Assembly: GCA_025526915.1 (NCBI GenBank)
Contig: JAHLKH010000042.1
Span: 62,001-126,000, forward strand
Direction of reading: 5' to 3'
DNA from: Entophlyctis helioformis
Taxonomy: Eukaryota > Chytridiomycota > Chytridiomycetes > Chytridiales > Chytriomycetaceae
DNA: 64,000 nt
In this document: in pieces, positions 22,282-31,887 of the stretch
Layout of the letters: every line of letters starts with the position of its first letter
Position numbering within the stretch: position 1 is the stretch's first letter
Made by a program: the position numbers and the translations under genes
Notes under the pieces: model-generated
What the model was told of the DNA's origin: nothing
Database searches by the model: none
What the model saw: only the letters and a program-made list of their open reading frames with translations

Positions 22282-22646
22282 GGTGTTGGCCAGATGGTCG
22301 ACAAGCACGGTGCGATGCTGCACGGCTGTTGGTGCTGCGACTGCTGGCTGCACAGCCGCAGAGGGGCACATTGGGAGAGGTGCTGTTCGATGGGTCGAGG
22401 GATCGCACACACACGGAAGGCACCGGCCACAGGCGCGGGCTGCAGACAACGTGCCTGGCGAGCGATCGCTTGTGGGTGATCGTCGGTGGTGCTGCTGCTG
22501 CTCTTACAGGCGTGCTCTTACAGGCGTGCTCTTACAGCTGTGCTCTTACAGGCGTGCTGCATGCGAGCAGAGTCTGGCAGTCTGGCTGGCTGGCAGTCTC
22601 TGGAGTGTCGAAAGCGTCGCCGCGATCTTGCCGCGACACTCGCAAC
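22282..22646. promoter_or_regulatory. Bidirectional promoter region CLYBL/LETM1 with 15-bp tandem repeat
   Basis: 365 bp between head-to-head start codons of two mitochondrial proteins. Inside is a 15-bp tandem element (22499-22557). No other gene is supported; the open frames here run into the 5' parts of the flanking genes. Confidence 0.55.
22499..22557. repeat. 15-bp tandem repeat, four copies, in a divergent promoter
   Basis: Unit TGCTCTTACAGGCG(T), repeated four times with one substitution (CAGCTG in copy 3). Unlike the simple repeats elsewhere, the unit is complex and sits between two divergent genes. Confidence 0.85.
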
Positions 22647-25600
22647 ATGCTGCTACGACGTCGCTCGCCAAACACCTCGGCGGCAGCCAGCGGGGCCGTT
22701 GTGCGCGCATTCGCTGCGCCGTATGCGTCGGCTGCGCCGTATGCGTCGACTGCAGCCTCGTCGGCAGGCGTGCTTGCTGCCAGAGGCTTCGCTCACGCCG
22801 CCCGCCCGCTGCCGCACCAGCCCCACGCCTCGCTCGCCTCGCTCGCCTCGCACGCCTCGCTGCCCGCCATGATCACCCGCCTCGGCATGACGGCCTCGCC
22901 CTCGGCTGCGTCTGCGCTGCTGCCGGCCGCCGTGTCGGGCTCGCACATGCGCCTGCTGCAGTCGCTGCACAGCGCCCGTACGGGTGCGTGCCGCCCGCCC
23001 TGCCCTGCGCTCGCCGCCCGTGCATTGCCCGCCCTGCAGCCTCCCGCTTGCCTGCCTGCTTGCTTGCTTCGCTGCCCTGTGCCGTCCTGCTGACGCCTGC
23101 ATGCTTGGCCGTGGCGACTCGTGCGGCGGATGAACCGCTTCGGCCGTGATCGCTCGGCTGTGCACTGGACTGCGCTGCGCTGGTCTGCGCTGCTCTCTTC
23201 CCAGGCATCCGCTCGCTGGCCACCGTCCCAGAGGCCAAGCCCGACAAGCCCGACAAGCCCGACAAGCCCGAGGCGGCACCCAAACCCAAGCCAGAGACGG
23301 TCGTCGAGACGGCCATTCGCGAGGCCAAGGACGATGCTGCCGCAGAGGCCGCTGCCGCCGCCGCCCAGTCGCAAGCTCAGGCCCAGGCCCAGGCCCAGCC
23401 GACAGCAGGCACAGTCACATCTGCAGATCCCGCATCGGCCGCCGCTGCTGCTACTGCCGCTGCCGCCGCGTCGTCCTCTGCACCAGCGGCTGCTGCCCAG
23501 CAAGCCGTCGCTGCACCGCCTGCTGTCAAAAAGTCGCTGTGGGAGCGTGTCAAGGAAGAGGCCGTCCACTACTGGCACGGCACCAAGCTGCTCGGCGCCG
23601 AAGTCGCCATTTCAACCCGTCTGCTGCTCAAGCTGCTCAAGGGCCAGAAGCTGTCTCGCCGCGAACAGCGCCAGCTGCGTCGCACCACCGGCGATCTGCT
23701 CCGTCTGGTGCCGTTTGTCGTCATTCTCGCCATTCCGTTCCTTGAGCTGATGCTGCCGGTCCTGCTGCGTCTGTTCCCCAACATGCTGCCGAGCACGTTC
23801 GAGAGCAAGTTCCAGGAGGAAGAAAAGAAGAAGAAGCTGCTCAAGGTGCGTCTCGAGGTCGCCAAGTTCCTCCAGGACACTGTCGCCGATGTGGCCATCT
23901 CTGGCGCGTCCAAGAGCAAGCCCGCCAAGGAGTTTTACGACTTTTTCCTCAAGGTAACCCCACCATGCAACCGTTGCGATCGGTGTCGTGTGTGGTCGGT
24001 CAAGCCTCGTCACGCCTCGCCTCACCTCGCCTCGTCTAGCCACGGATCCATCCGCGTCCGTTGTGCTGACATTCAATCGCTTGCCATGATGGACAGTTCC
24101 GCACATCGGGCCAGATTGCCCCCACGGAAGAGGTTCTGCGCGTGGCTCGCAAGTTCCAGGACGAGCTCACCCTCACCAACCTGTCGCGTCCGCAGCTGGT
24201 CAGCATGGCCAAGTACATGAACATCAACGCCTTTGGCACAGACGCGTTCCTCCGCCACCAGATTGAGCGCCGTCTGCAATATCTCGAGGAGGACGACCAC
24301 ATGATTGCTGCCGAAGGTGTCGACACGCTCACCATGCAGGAGCTGCAGCAGATCTGCCTGTCGCGTGGCATCCGCACCGTCGGCGTCTCGCCCGCTCGCA
24401 TGCGCAGCGAGCTGCAGCAGTGGCTTGACCTGCACATTGTGCACAAGATCCCGTCTTCGCTGCTCATTTTGTCGCAGGCCTTCTTGACCACGGAGCGTCT
24501 GCCGTCGTCCTCCGACGAGGCTCTCAAGGGCCGTGCCGAGGCTCTTCAGGCCACGCTCTCTGCCCTGCCCCACCAGGTCGTTAACGAGGCCCAGCTCAAG
24601 GTTTCCGAGGCTGGCGGTGTTGCCACCTACAAGCAGAAGCTCGATGTGCTCAAGGAGCAGGAAGAGATGATTGCCGATGAGCTCGAGCAAGAGGTCAGTC
24701 ACTCCTGTGTCTCTACTGCCGCGTCGCTAGTGTCTGACGTGTTGTCTCTGTAACGATCGCCTATCACAGGCTCGGGCTGCCGAGACGAAGAAGGAGAAGG
24801 AGGCTGCACCTGCTGTGGCTGCGGCTGCGGCTGCTACTGCCAAGGCCGAGGCTGCTGCATCTGCTGCTGCATCTGCACCTGTCGAGGCTGCTGCTGCTCC
24901 TGCTGCTGCCGCTGCTCAGGTTCGTTTTGCCGCGAGTGTCACATGCGCGTCGCGCAATCCACACTCCATCTGTGTTCTGACTGGCCCCTTTTATAGGCTG
25001 CTGCGCCGGTCAGTCCAGCTGTCAAGGCAGAGACGCCTGTCGAAGCTCCCAAGACCATCCCTGCGGCAGCTGCACCTGCACCTGCCCCTGCCAAGACCGA
25101 GGCTGCTCCTGCCGCCGAGCCCGTTGCTGCCAAGACAGAGACGGCTGCTCCTGCTACTACTGCTGCTGCTCCTGCTGCTCCTGCTCCGCCGGCCGAGGCT
25201 GCACCGGCTGTCGACGAGGCAGTGTCGCCAGAGGAGCTCAAGAAGCTTGCGACGGCACTCAAGACGCTGACCTCTGACTCTGTCCTTTCTGACGTCAAGG
25301 AGCGTCTTGACGGTCTCAAGGAGGACCGCAAGGAATTCAAGGAGGTGCGTGGCTATTGTGGACCGACGATGTCACTTGGCTTGGCTGACTCTGCGCACGG
25401 CGCGTTTTGCAGGACATTGAGGAGCTCATGCAAGTCACGCAAGTGGCGCCGTCCAAGTCTGCGGACCGCATCAGCAACCGTGTGGACAAGATGATTGCCA
25501 GCATCGAGAGCGAGCTCACCAAGTACGACTCGGAAATCAGCAGCAAGCTCCACATTGTGCGGCCCGACCAGGACGGCAAGATCTCCATCTCGGATCTCGA

Positions 25601-25889
25601 AGAGGCCTTCAAGGTGATCCGCGACCACCCGAACGACGAGCGCATCAAGAAGATTGTGACGGACCTCGACTCGGACGGCGACGGCATGGTCGTCGTGCAG
25701 GAGATTCTTGCTCTTGTGGAGACGAACGCTGCTGCTGCCGAGGAGGAGGAGGGCCATGGCGAGGTGCTGCCGGCCAAGCCGGCTGTGGCTGCTGCCTCTG
25801 CCGCCGCCGCGGCTCCTGCTGAGCCGCAGACTGCCACCACCACTGCTGCGTCAGACTCTGCACCAAAGCCGCCGTCCTCGTCGACGTAA
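22647..25889 (+). CDS. LETM1: LETM1 / Mdm38-type mitochondrial inner-membrane ion-exchange protein
   Basis: LETM1 proteins support mitochondrial K+/H+ (and Ca2+) exchange and Mdm38-type ribosome binding. ATG at 22647 begins an Arg/Ala/Ser-rich presequence (MLLRRRSPNTSAAASGAVVR). After an intron (about 23060-23200) comes an Ala/Gln-rich linker, then the LETM core: LWERVKEEAVHYWHGTKLLG, LLKLLKGQKLSRREQRQLRR, the membrane segment LVPFVVILAIPFLELMLPVL, FPNMLPSTFESKFQEEEKKK, then the matrix ribosome-binding-like fold (FQDELTLTNLSRPQLVSMAK, YLEEDDHMIAAEGVDTLTMQ, LSRGIRTVGVSPARMRSELQ, LPHQVVNEAQLKVSEAGG). Coiled-coil and Ala/Pro-rich segments follow, then a C-terminal EF-hand pair: one degenerate (RPDQDGKISISD, Arg at the first position) and one canonical (DSDGDGMVVVQE). 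Introns at about 23955-24097, 24693-24769, 24920-24997 and 25346-25412. Longer than most fungal members because of the Ala-rich linkers; otherwise complete. Confidence 0.94.
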
Positions 25890-26226
25890 GCGCTCTGTGC
25901 ACCAACACACACACGCACCACCACACACCAACACACGCGCAAGGAGCCCTGCAGCACGCCGGTTGATCTCATTTATTGACGCGCTGCTGGGCTCCGCTCT
26001 CTTGGTTCCTTCGTTCCCCTTCCTGTCATAGCTTCCTGCCACCTTCTTTATCGTCACAGCAGGCTCCCCCAGCCCAGCCCAACCCAACCAATCCAGCCCA
26101 GCCCAGCATTGCTCGCCACTCTCATGCATGTCAATAAGCATCCACGTTACAGCTCCCCCTTCATTGCCCATTCCATCACATGCATCCAACATCCATCCCG
26201 TCTGCGTGCTTGCAGCCACAACGACA
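25890..26226. other. Convergent intergenic region LETM1 / IQ protein
   Basis: 337 bp between two stop codons. Includes CA-rich sequence (25900-25940) and a CAGCCCAGCCCAACC-type array at about 26060-26106. No gene recognised. Confidence 0.5.
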
Positions 26227-26823
26227 CTAGAAGCGGTCTATGGCGTCCTGGTCCGACAGGAACATGCCGCCGACCGAGCGGTCCGACGTGTCGGATTTGC
26301 CCGACGCCGGCCGCGGCCTCCTCGGCGCCACCAGCAGCTTGCCGGCCGCCGACGCCGACGCCGATGTTGATGCCGAAGTCGGCTTGGACGGCAGCGCCGG
26401 CACGGCCATCAACGGGATCTGCCGCACGAGCGTATCGCCATTCGTCTTGCTCTCCATCTCGCGCATCAGCTGGATCTCTGCGATCCATGGATCCGCCATC
26501 CCCCCACCGCCGCCACCGCTGCCGCCATCACCACCACGGTGGTCCGCCAGCGGATGTGACGGCTGGTACGGTGGCAGTTGCCCTGCTGCTGCGGCGGCGG
26601 CAGTGTCGTTGACACGCTCGATGGCGTCTTGGTGCACCAGGTCGGCATGGATCGTGTTGAACAGTCGGTCCGCAAGCGACTGCGACGCGTCGGGCTGTGA
26701 CGGTTGTTGCTGCTGCTCGTGGTTGCGCGTGTGGTCGAGGGCGAGACCTGCTACCTGCATATCGGGCGGTGTGGCTATCAGCGAGACGTGCACCGTGTCA
26801 GTCTACAAGCCAGCCAGCCAGCC

Positions 26824-26912
<89 letters not shown>

Positions 26913-29835
26913 GCGCACACACCGTCGCTGCCGCCCGTGGTCGCCAACATCATCCACTGGTGCTGGTACTCGTCGAAATCCAGCGCGCGTGTCCAGCGGA
27001 TCAGGAAATCGGGATCGAATTCCGCGTCCAGCTCAGCCGCCAGCGCGTGGATCTCGCCCTCACTGTCCGCGTCCTGCATGCGGTAGACAATCTCGTAGCG
27101 CGAGTCGGTGCTCACGCTGTGTGCGGGCGTCACGGTGCGCGGTCTGCGGCGGCCGTCGTTCATGCTGTCGTCGAGCCGGCCGCCGCCGCCGCCGCTTGTC
27201 AGTGCGTTGCCGCTTGCGTCCAGATCGACGGTGTCGGTGGCGGCTGGATGGCGTGGCGAGTACACCATGTCCATGAAACGGTAGGGCTCGAGCTCGAGGC
27301 CGTGCGTGACGCCCAGCCACAGCTTGGAGGGCGAGTCGGGCAAGTGGTTGGTCGTGGGCGGATGCACGAGCTCGAGACCCTGCCGGTAGAGCTGTTTGAG
27401 CCACATCAGCTTGCGCTGGCGACGCTGCCGCAACACATCTTCGTGGCGCTTGAGCTTGGAGTGGTGGAACGGCTTCGTCTGCGGTGCCGGCGTGATGATG
27501 GAGTGGATATCGGTGTAGTTTCTGTTCCATTTCTGGCCATGGTTGGCGGCATGCGTGTCAGTATCATGTCGAGTGCATGGACGAGGGGCAGCGGCTTCCA
27601 TACAATCTCTGACACGGGCCGCCACTCGTTGTTTTCAATCGTTGGTACCATTCATCTGTCCAGGCAGCCCCCCTCCCCCGCGTCAGCCACGATCGGCATT
27701 CAGCCAAGCACGGCGCTCGACGCAGTGGCCTACCAGCGGCTTTCTTGACCGGAATGCTATAGTCTTTGAGGAACCGCTGCTTGGGCAGCAGCTGCTTGCC
27801 TCGCGGATCCGTGTATCCCTCGGACTGAACGCGTTCATATCAATCAGCGGCCGGTGCACAAATATCTTGTAGCAAATCACAGGCGGGAATGTGGTGCCTC
27901 CGAGCCGGAACCGCACGTGTGCACCCATGCTCTCATCAATGAGCTGTGCCTCTTTCGGGTTGATGTACATGAGCAGCCGCTTCGGGTCGCCCTGCTCTCC
28001 AAACTTGACCAAGTCGCGGTAAAACCTGTAGATGCGCGTGTTCTGTCCGTTTTGCGTCAGTTGTGCCGTGTTGCAACGTGCATCGATAGTGCACGCTCGC
28101 GTGTCTCGGCATACATAGTAGCGTCGCCAGATACGTTGGATGCATTGCGCAGACTGCTCGTAGATGGTGTCTCCTGCACGTGGTTTGTGTGCGTGGCGAA
28201 CGAGTCTGATGCGTGCCTCGAGTCCAGACTTGCTCTTGGACTGCTCATCGCTCTGTGTACGCGATCGTGTAATCCAGCCGTGTCCATAAGTGCATGTCAG
28301 CCGTCCAACTCTTTCGTCTTTGCGTTGGCATGGACCAACAGACGTACCATGGCTTGGATCTCGAGCCACGCTCGCCGCACGACAAAGCATCGCCAGTTGG
28401 CCTGGATATACGCTGCGCAATACTGCGAAAACTCGGCGGCACCTGGCCCCGTCGCTCAAACGTCATCGAGTACCGCAGATACCGCCGCCACAGTTTCTCC
28501 TATCGCCCGCACAACGTCAGTCCACATGCCACCGGCCCGCATTCCACCCTTCCCCCACAAAAATGCAAACAGAAACACACTTGCACGCTCAGATCATCGA
28601 CGCCCGGCAGGCCCGCCAGACTCTTCAGGCTGTCGCCGTGCGTCAATATAGACATCTTGGCATGCACAATGGAGATAAACTTGCGGCGTGTGCGCCAGCC
28701 GCGGAAACAGCTCTGGATCAGCAGGGCCGCCGCGCTGCGTGCCAGCTGCGACCGGCGGATCTGCTCGACCGGCGTCAGCCCCGCCTGCGACATCTCGAAC
28801 AGGTTTTGCATGTCCGGGTACACGCGGCCGGGTCCGTCGATGGTGAGGTGCGAGGTTGCTGCCCCGCTTGGGCCGCCGTGGCGCGACATGTAGCTGCTTA
28901 GTCGTGAGCGGGGCGGGCTTCCTGGCGTGCGCGATCGGATGCCTGAGCCTGGCCGAGGGAATCCGCCACCTCCGCCCCGCCAGGTCGTGACGTGCCGAGT
29001 CCTGCTCCCGGCTTGGCCGGCCCGACTTGGCTCATGGATGCTCGTCTTGACATGGATTCGTACTGCTGCGGTGGCGGCTGGCCGCCCGACTGCACCGACG
29101 GGATCACGATCGGCATGGGTGCTTTGGAGCCGCGTCGCCAGTGGGTCGATGTGGTGGATGGGCCACCGTCCATCGACAGCCGGCTCGGCCCAGCCGTGGT
29201 GGACCAGCTCGACGGCGTGAGCCGGCCGCCGCCAAACGGCGACGTGGCTCGATGGTGGCCGCCACCGCCGTGGTGCGCACCGCCTGGTCCGAACGCGAAT
29301 CCGCCCGACTGGCCCGAGGCTGCTGCTGCGGCGGCTGCTGCTGATGCTTGGCGTAACGCGTCGTTTGCCCGCTGGTACACGGCAAACGACTCCTCGTCTT
29401 CGAGGATTTCTAGCGGCAGTCTTCGCACCGAGACCTGGCCCACACCATCCATCCCATCCACACGTCAGCTCGTTAGCTCGTCAGTCAGCGTCAGTCAGTC
29501 GCGCAACGGTAGCCCCGACACACCATGCGGGCATCCTTGGACGACCGCAGCAGCTGCTCGAAGCGATCGTTGGGGAATTCAGTCTTGGTGAGCAGGTCAA
29601 GCGGGTCGAATCCCCACACGGGATTGAGCGCGGCATTGTAGGTGTCGGTCGTGCCCACGGGAGCGAGCATGGCGAGCAGATCGCGTCCGCTGCCCATGGC
29701 TCCGTCTGCTCCCCCTGCCCCTCCCGCACCACCGCCTGCTATCGGCCGGATAGTGTCTCGCCCCTGCAATGCGCCGAGAGCCATGTTGCGGGCCGAGTCG
29801 CTCAGCGTCGATGCGCCCGTGTCGTCGGGATTCAT
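26227..29835 (-). CDS. IQ-motif protein resembling animal C11orf65, with an apparent frameshift
   Basis: ATG at 29835 (MNPDDTGASTLSDSARN). Exons: 29835-29523 (ending SSKDARM); about 29436-28915 (VSVRRLPLEILEDEESFAVY, then Gly/Ser/His-rich); an exon with IQ motif AALLIQSCFRGWRTRRKF (about 28700); exons with IQ-like YIQANWRCFVVRRAWLEI (about 28400) and CIQRIWRRYYVCRDTRAC (about 28130); YRFYRDLVKFGEQGDPKRLL, INPKEAQLIDESMGAHVRFR and YKIFVHRPLIDMNAFSPRD (about 28040-27830). The last block (RFRLGG..FPP..YKIF.HRP) matches my recollection of the poorly characterised animal protein C11orf65. IQ motifs normally bind calmodulin. At about 27640 the frame breaks between EWYQR and IENNEWRPVSEI, one base missing. 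Downstream exons (about 27536-26937 and 26800-26227) are Ser/Thr-rich with acidic patches. The intron between them holds a large CAGA array. Family assignment is moderate; the function is unknown, possibly flagellar. Confidence 0.72.
26823..26913. repeat. (CAGA)n tetranucleotide microsatellite, about 22 copies, in an intron
   Basis: Uninterrupted CAGA units (91 bp), flanked on the left by CAGC units. It lies within the last intron of the IQ-protein gene (TCTG on its coding strand). Confidence 0.95.
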
Positions 29836-29868
29836 CTCGATCTGCAATCTTTACTGAAGTCGATTAAT
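29836..29868. promoter_or_regulatory. 33-bp divergent gap between IQ-protein and methyltransferase start codons
   Basis: The two start codons face away from each other with only 33 bp between. Both 5' UTRs must overlap the neighbour's coding exon or be very short, unless the IQ protein starts at an internal Met (29784). Confidence 0.5.
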
Positions 29869-30885
29869 ATGGGCCGCAACGATGCCGACGATGATGCCGA
29901 GGTGCTCGCACAGCTCGAGGCGGCGTTTGCAGCCAGCGTTGCCGAGGCAGACGCCGAGCAGCAAGCACGGCACGGCAGCAGTGGCAGTAGCAGCAGCAGC
30001 AGCAGCAGCAGCAGCGGGCGGTCGTCGTTTGGCGCAGGCGGCGCACTCGCTGTCACTGCGGGCGGTATCGCGCTGCTGGCAGGCCTCACAGGGCCGTTTG
30101 TCGTGTCTGCGCTGCGCAACCGCATCCCGTGGGTGCCGACCACCAACGAGAAGACGGGCGTGGTGTTTGCCAATCTGGCCCGTGTGTGGCGAGAGACGGG
30201 CGGCCCATGGCGCGGCCAGCCTGGATACACTGTGCCGGCGATCGCACCAACGACCACGACGGCCACAACGACCACTGCGGTGCCTCCTGCCCTCAAGTTT
30301 GTGGACATGGGGTCGGGCGATGGACGCATGGTGTTTGCAGCGTCCCAGTACGGCCGATCGGCCACGGCACAGGGAGCGCCGTTCATGTTTGGGTGTGCGG
30401 TGGGCGTCGAGCGCAACTTTACGCTGTGGGCGTGGTCCAACGTGGTTGCACGGTGCTGGCACTGGCTGCCGCCCCGTCGCGCACGCATCCTCAAGCAGGA
30501 CTTTTGGCAGACAGATCTGCGCGACGCGGATGTCGTGATGGTGTTTGGCGTGCCTGCATGGATGGTAGGGCTGGCAGTGTGGCTGGCTGAAGGACTGGCT
30601 GAAGGACTGGCTGAAGGACTGGCTGAGGGACTGGCAAAGTGACTGACTGGCGATGGCCGCAATGGACAGACGCAGTTTGGAGCAAAGTTTGAGCAGGAGC
30701 TGCGGCCGGGATCGCTGGTGGCCACCAACAAGTTCCCCATCCCGGGCTGGCACCCGCTCGTGACGGACACGGAGATCTCCATCTACCGCATGGGCATGCA
30801 CCTCCAAGACCATTCCCACCGCCTGGCGCAGGACAGCCCGCCGCAGGACAGCCACGACGCTGCTGCCCATCCGCACCAGCAATAG
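29869..30885 (+). CDS. ATPSCKMT: FAM173/ATPSCKMT-type protein lysine methyltransferase, mitochondrial
   Basis: Animal family members FAM173A/B trimethylate lysines of the adenine nucleotide translocase or ATP synthase c subunit. ATG at 29869. An acidic start (GRNDADDDAEVLAQLE) and Ser run precede a membrane segment (GALAVTAGGIALLAGLTGPF). The SAM-binding motif I is KFVDMGSGDGRMVFAAS, followed by GVERNFTLWAWSNVVAR, RILKQDFWQTDLRDADVVMV and FGVPAWM. Intron 1 (about 30564-30670, GTAGGG..GGACAG) contains a 12-bp tandem repeat. Exon 2 reads TQFGAKFEQELRPGSLVATN and KFPIPGWHPLVTDTEISIYR, the usual family C-terminus, then a short polar tail to the stop at 30885. The domain order (one N-terminal helix, then methyltransferase) fits the family; which carrier it modifies cannot be told from sequence. 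Confidence 0.85.
30588..30637. repeat. 12-bp tandem repeat in methyltransferase intron
   Basis: Four copies of GGCTGAAGGACT (last copy GGCTGAGGGACT) in the single intron, all divisible by three and stop-free in one frame. Confidence 0.85.
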
Positions 30886-31145
30886 ATGCACCTGCGGCTC
30901 TCTCATTCCATGCCATCTCATCAAGCGTTCCGTGATCAGTATGACGGCGGCTGCTCCAATGCGGCTGCTGCTTGATCATGATGATGATGTAGATTCAGTC
31001 CAGTTGCTGAGAGTTGCTGGTCCAGCCAAAGAATGCGAGATCAGTCCAGAAGGCAGCCCAAGAGGCGCCAAGCTGCGGCTTCAATCAAGAAAGAGGAGCG
31101 GAGAGGCTGTGCTGTGCTGGGGTGTGGTATGTGAGAAGACGAGGC
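30886..31145. other. Convergent intergenic region methyltransferase / NDUFA2
   Basis: 260 bp between two stop codons; contains CATGATGATGATG-like sequence near 30977. No gene recognised. Confidence 0.45.
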
Positions 31146-31796
31146 CTATGCGCTGCTGGGCTTGGTCTCGGCCAGCTGCTTGAGGCGCGACTCGACATCG
31201 GCCTCGGACAGGTTCTCGAGAGACACCTTGCGCTCGACGCCGAATGCTGGACAGCCACATATACACATGCAGGTCAGTAGGCAGGCAGGCAGGCACATGG
31301 GCAGGTAGGCAGGCAGATGGACAGGCAGGCGGGCAGCCTGCACTTGGCACAGCGAGACATGGGACATGGGACACTGGAGGGCAACGCACCGTATCTGGCA
31401 AAGACACGGGCCTCGATGCCGGGCGCCTCGCGGATGAGGATGGGCAGCTGCGGGTTGGCTGCCTTGAGGTCGGCGTAGTTCTTGACAATAAAGTCGCTGG
31501 TGGTTGTATTGCGGTGGTTGTGCCGCACCATGCCGCACGTTGGGCAGCCAGTCGCACGTTGGGCAGGCAGGCAGCGAACACAACAACGATGAGGAGCAGG
31601 CGTTAGCCAGGTGCTGGCAACAAGGCAACTGGACAGGCAACTGGGCAACTCGGCAGGCAACTAGCCAGCCAGCAAGCCAAGCGGGCAGGCGGGACGAGGC
31701 AACGCACCGAGCGCCCTTGCTGCCGTTGGCGCCCTGCGCCAGGTGGATTCTGAGCTCGCGGACGTTGGAGGACAGGGCGGAGCGCCAGGCCGACAT
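31146..31796 (-). CDS. NDUFA2: NADH:ubiquinone oxidoreductase subunit NDUFA2 (B8)
   Basis: Accessory subunit of mitochondrial complex I with a thioredoxin-like fold, located at the matrix arm. ATG at 31796. Exon 1: MSAWRSALSSNVRELRIHLA followed by QGANGSKGAR; exon 2 (about 31500-31391): DFIVKNYADLKAANPQLPIL and IREAPGIEARVFARY; exon 3 (about 31247-31146): AFGVERKVSLENLSEADVES and RLKQLAETKPSSA. The assembled protein is about 97 residues, the normal family length, and lacks a cleavable presequence as usual. Intron boundaries GTGCGT..CACCAG and GTGCGT..GTCCAG keep frame exactly. Introns carry GGCA-type tetranucleotide repeats. It is divergent from the holo-ACP synthase gene with 91 bp between starts. 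Confidence 0.95.
   Translation of the reverse strand: MSAWRSALSSNVRELRIHLAQGANGSKGARCVASSRLPAWLAGWLVACRVAQLPVQLPCCQHLANACSSSLLCSLPACPTCDWLPNVRHGAAQPPQYNHQRLYCQELRRPQGSQPAAAHPHPRGARHRGPCLCQIRCVALQCPMSHVSLCQVQAARLPVHLPAYLPMCLPACLLTCMCICGCPAFGVERKVSLENLSEADVESRLKQLAETKPSSA
31261..31336. repeat. GGCA tetranucleotide array in NDUFA2 intron 2
   Basis: Imperfect GGCAGGCA/GGCAGGTA units in the intron between exons 2 and 3. Confidence 0.75.
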
Positions 31797-31887
31797 GCTG
31801 CGAGGATTTGTTGGCGGGTTGGCGAGATTGCTGTTGAACGCACAGCGACTTCGACTTACACTCAGACAACGACTTACACACACAGGG
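31797..31887. promoter_or_regulatory. 91-bp bidirectional promoter NDUFA2 / holo-ACP synthase
   Basis: Between two head-to-head start codons. Includes a repeated CGACTTACAC word (CGACTTCGACTTACACTCAGACAACGACTTACACAC region, two copies of GACTTACAC at about 31852 and 31871). Confidence 0.6.

Noticed and set aside
26823..26913. CAGA array considered as CRISPR or telomere-like repeat
   Set aside because: Units are 4 bp without spacers; it is a plain microsatellite in a eukaryotic intron.
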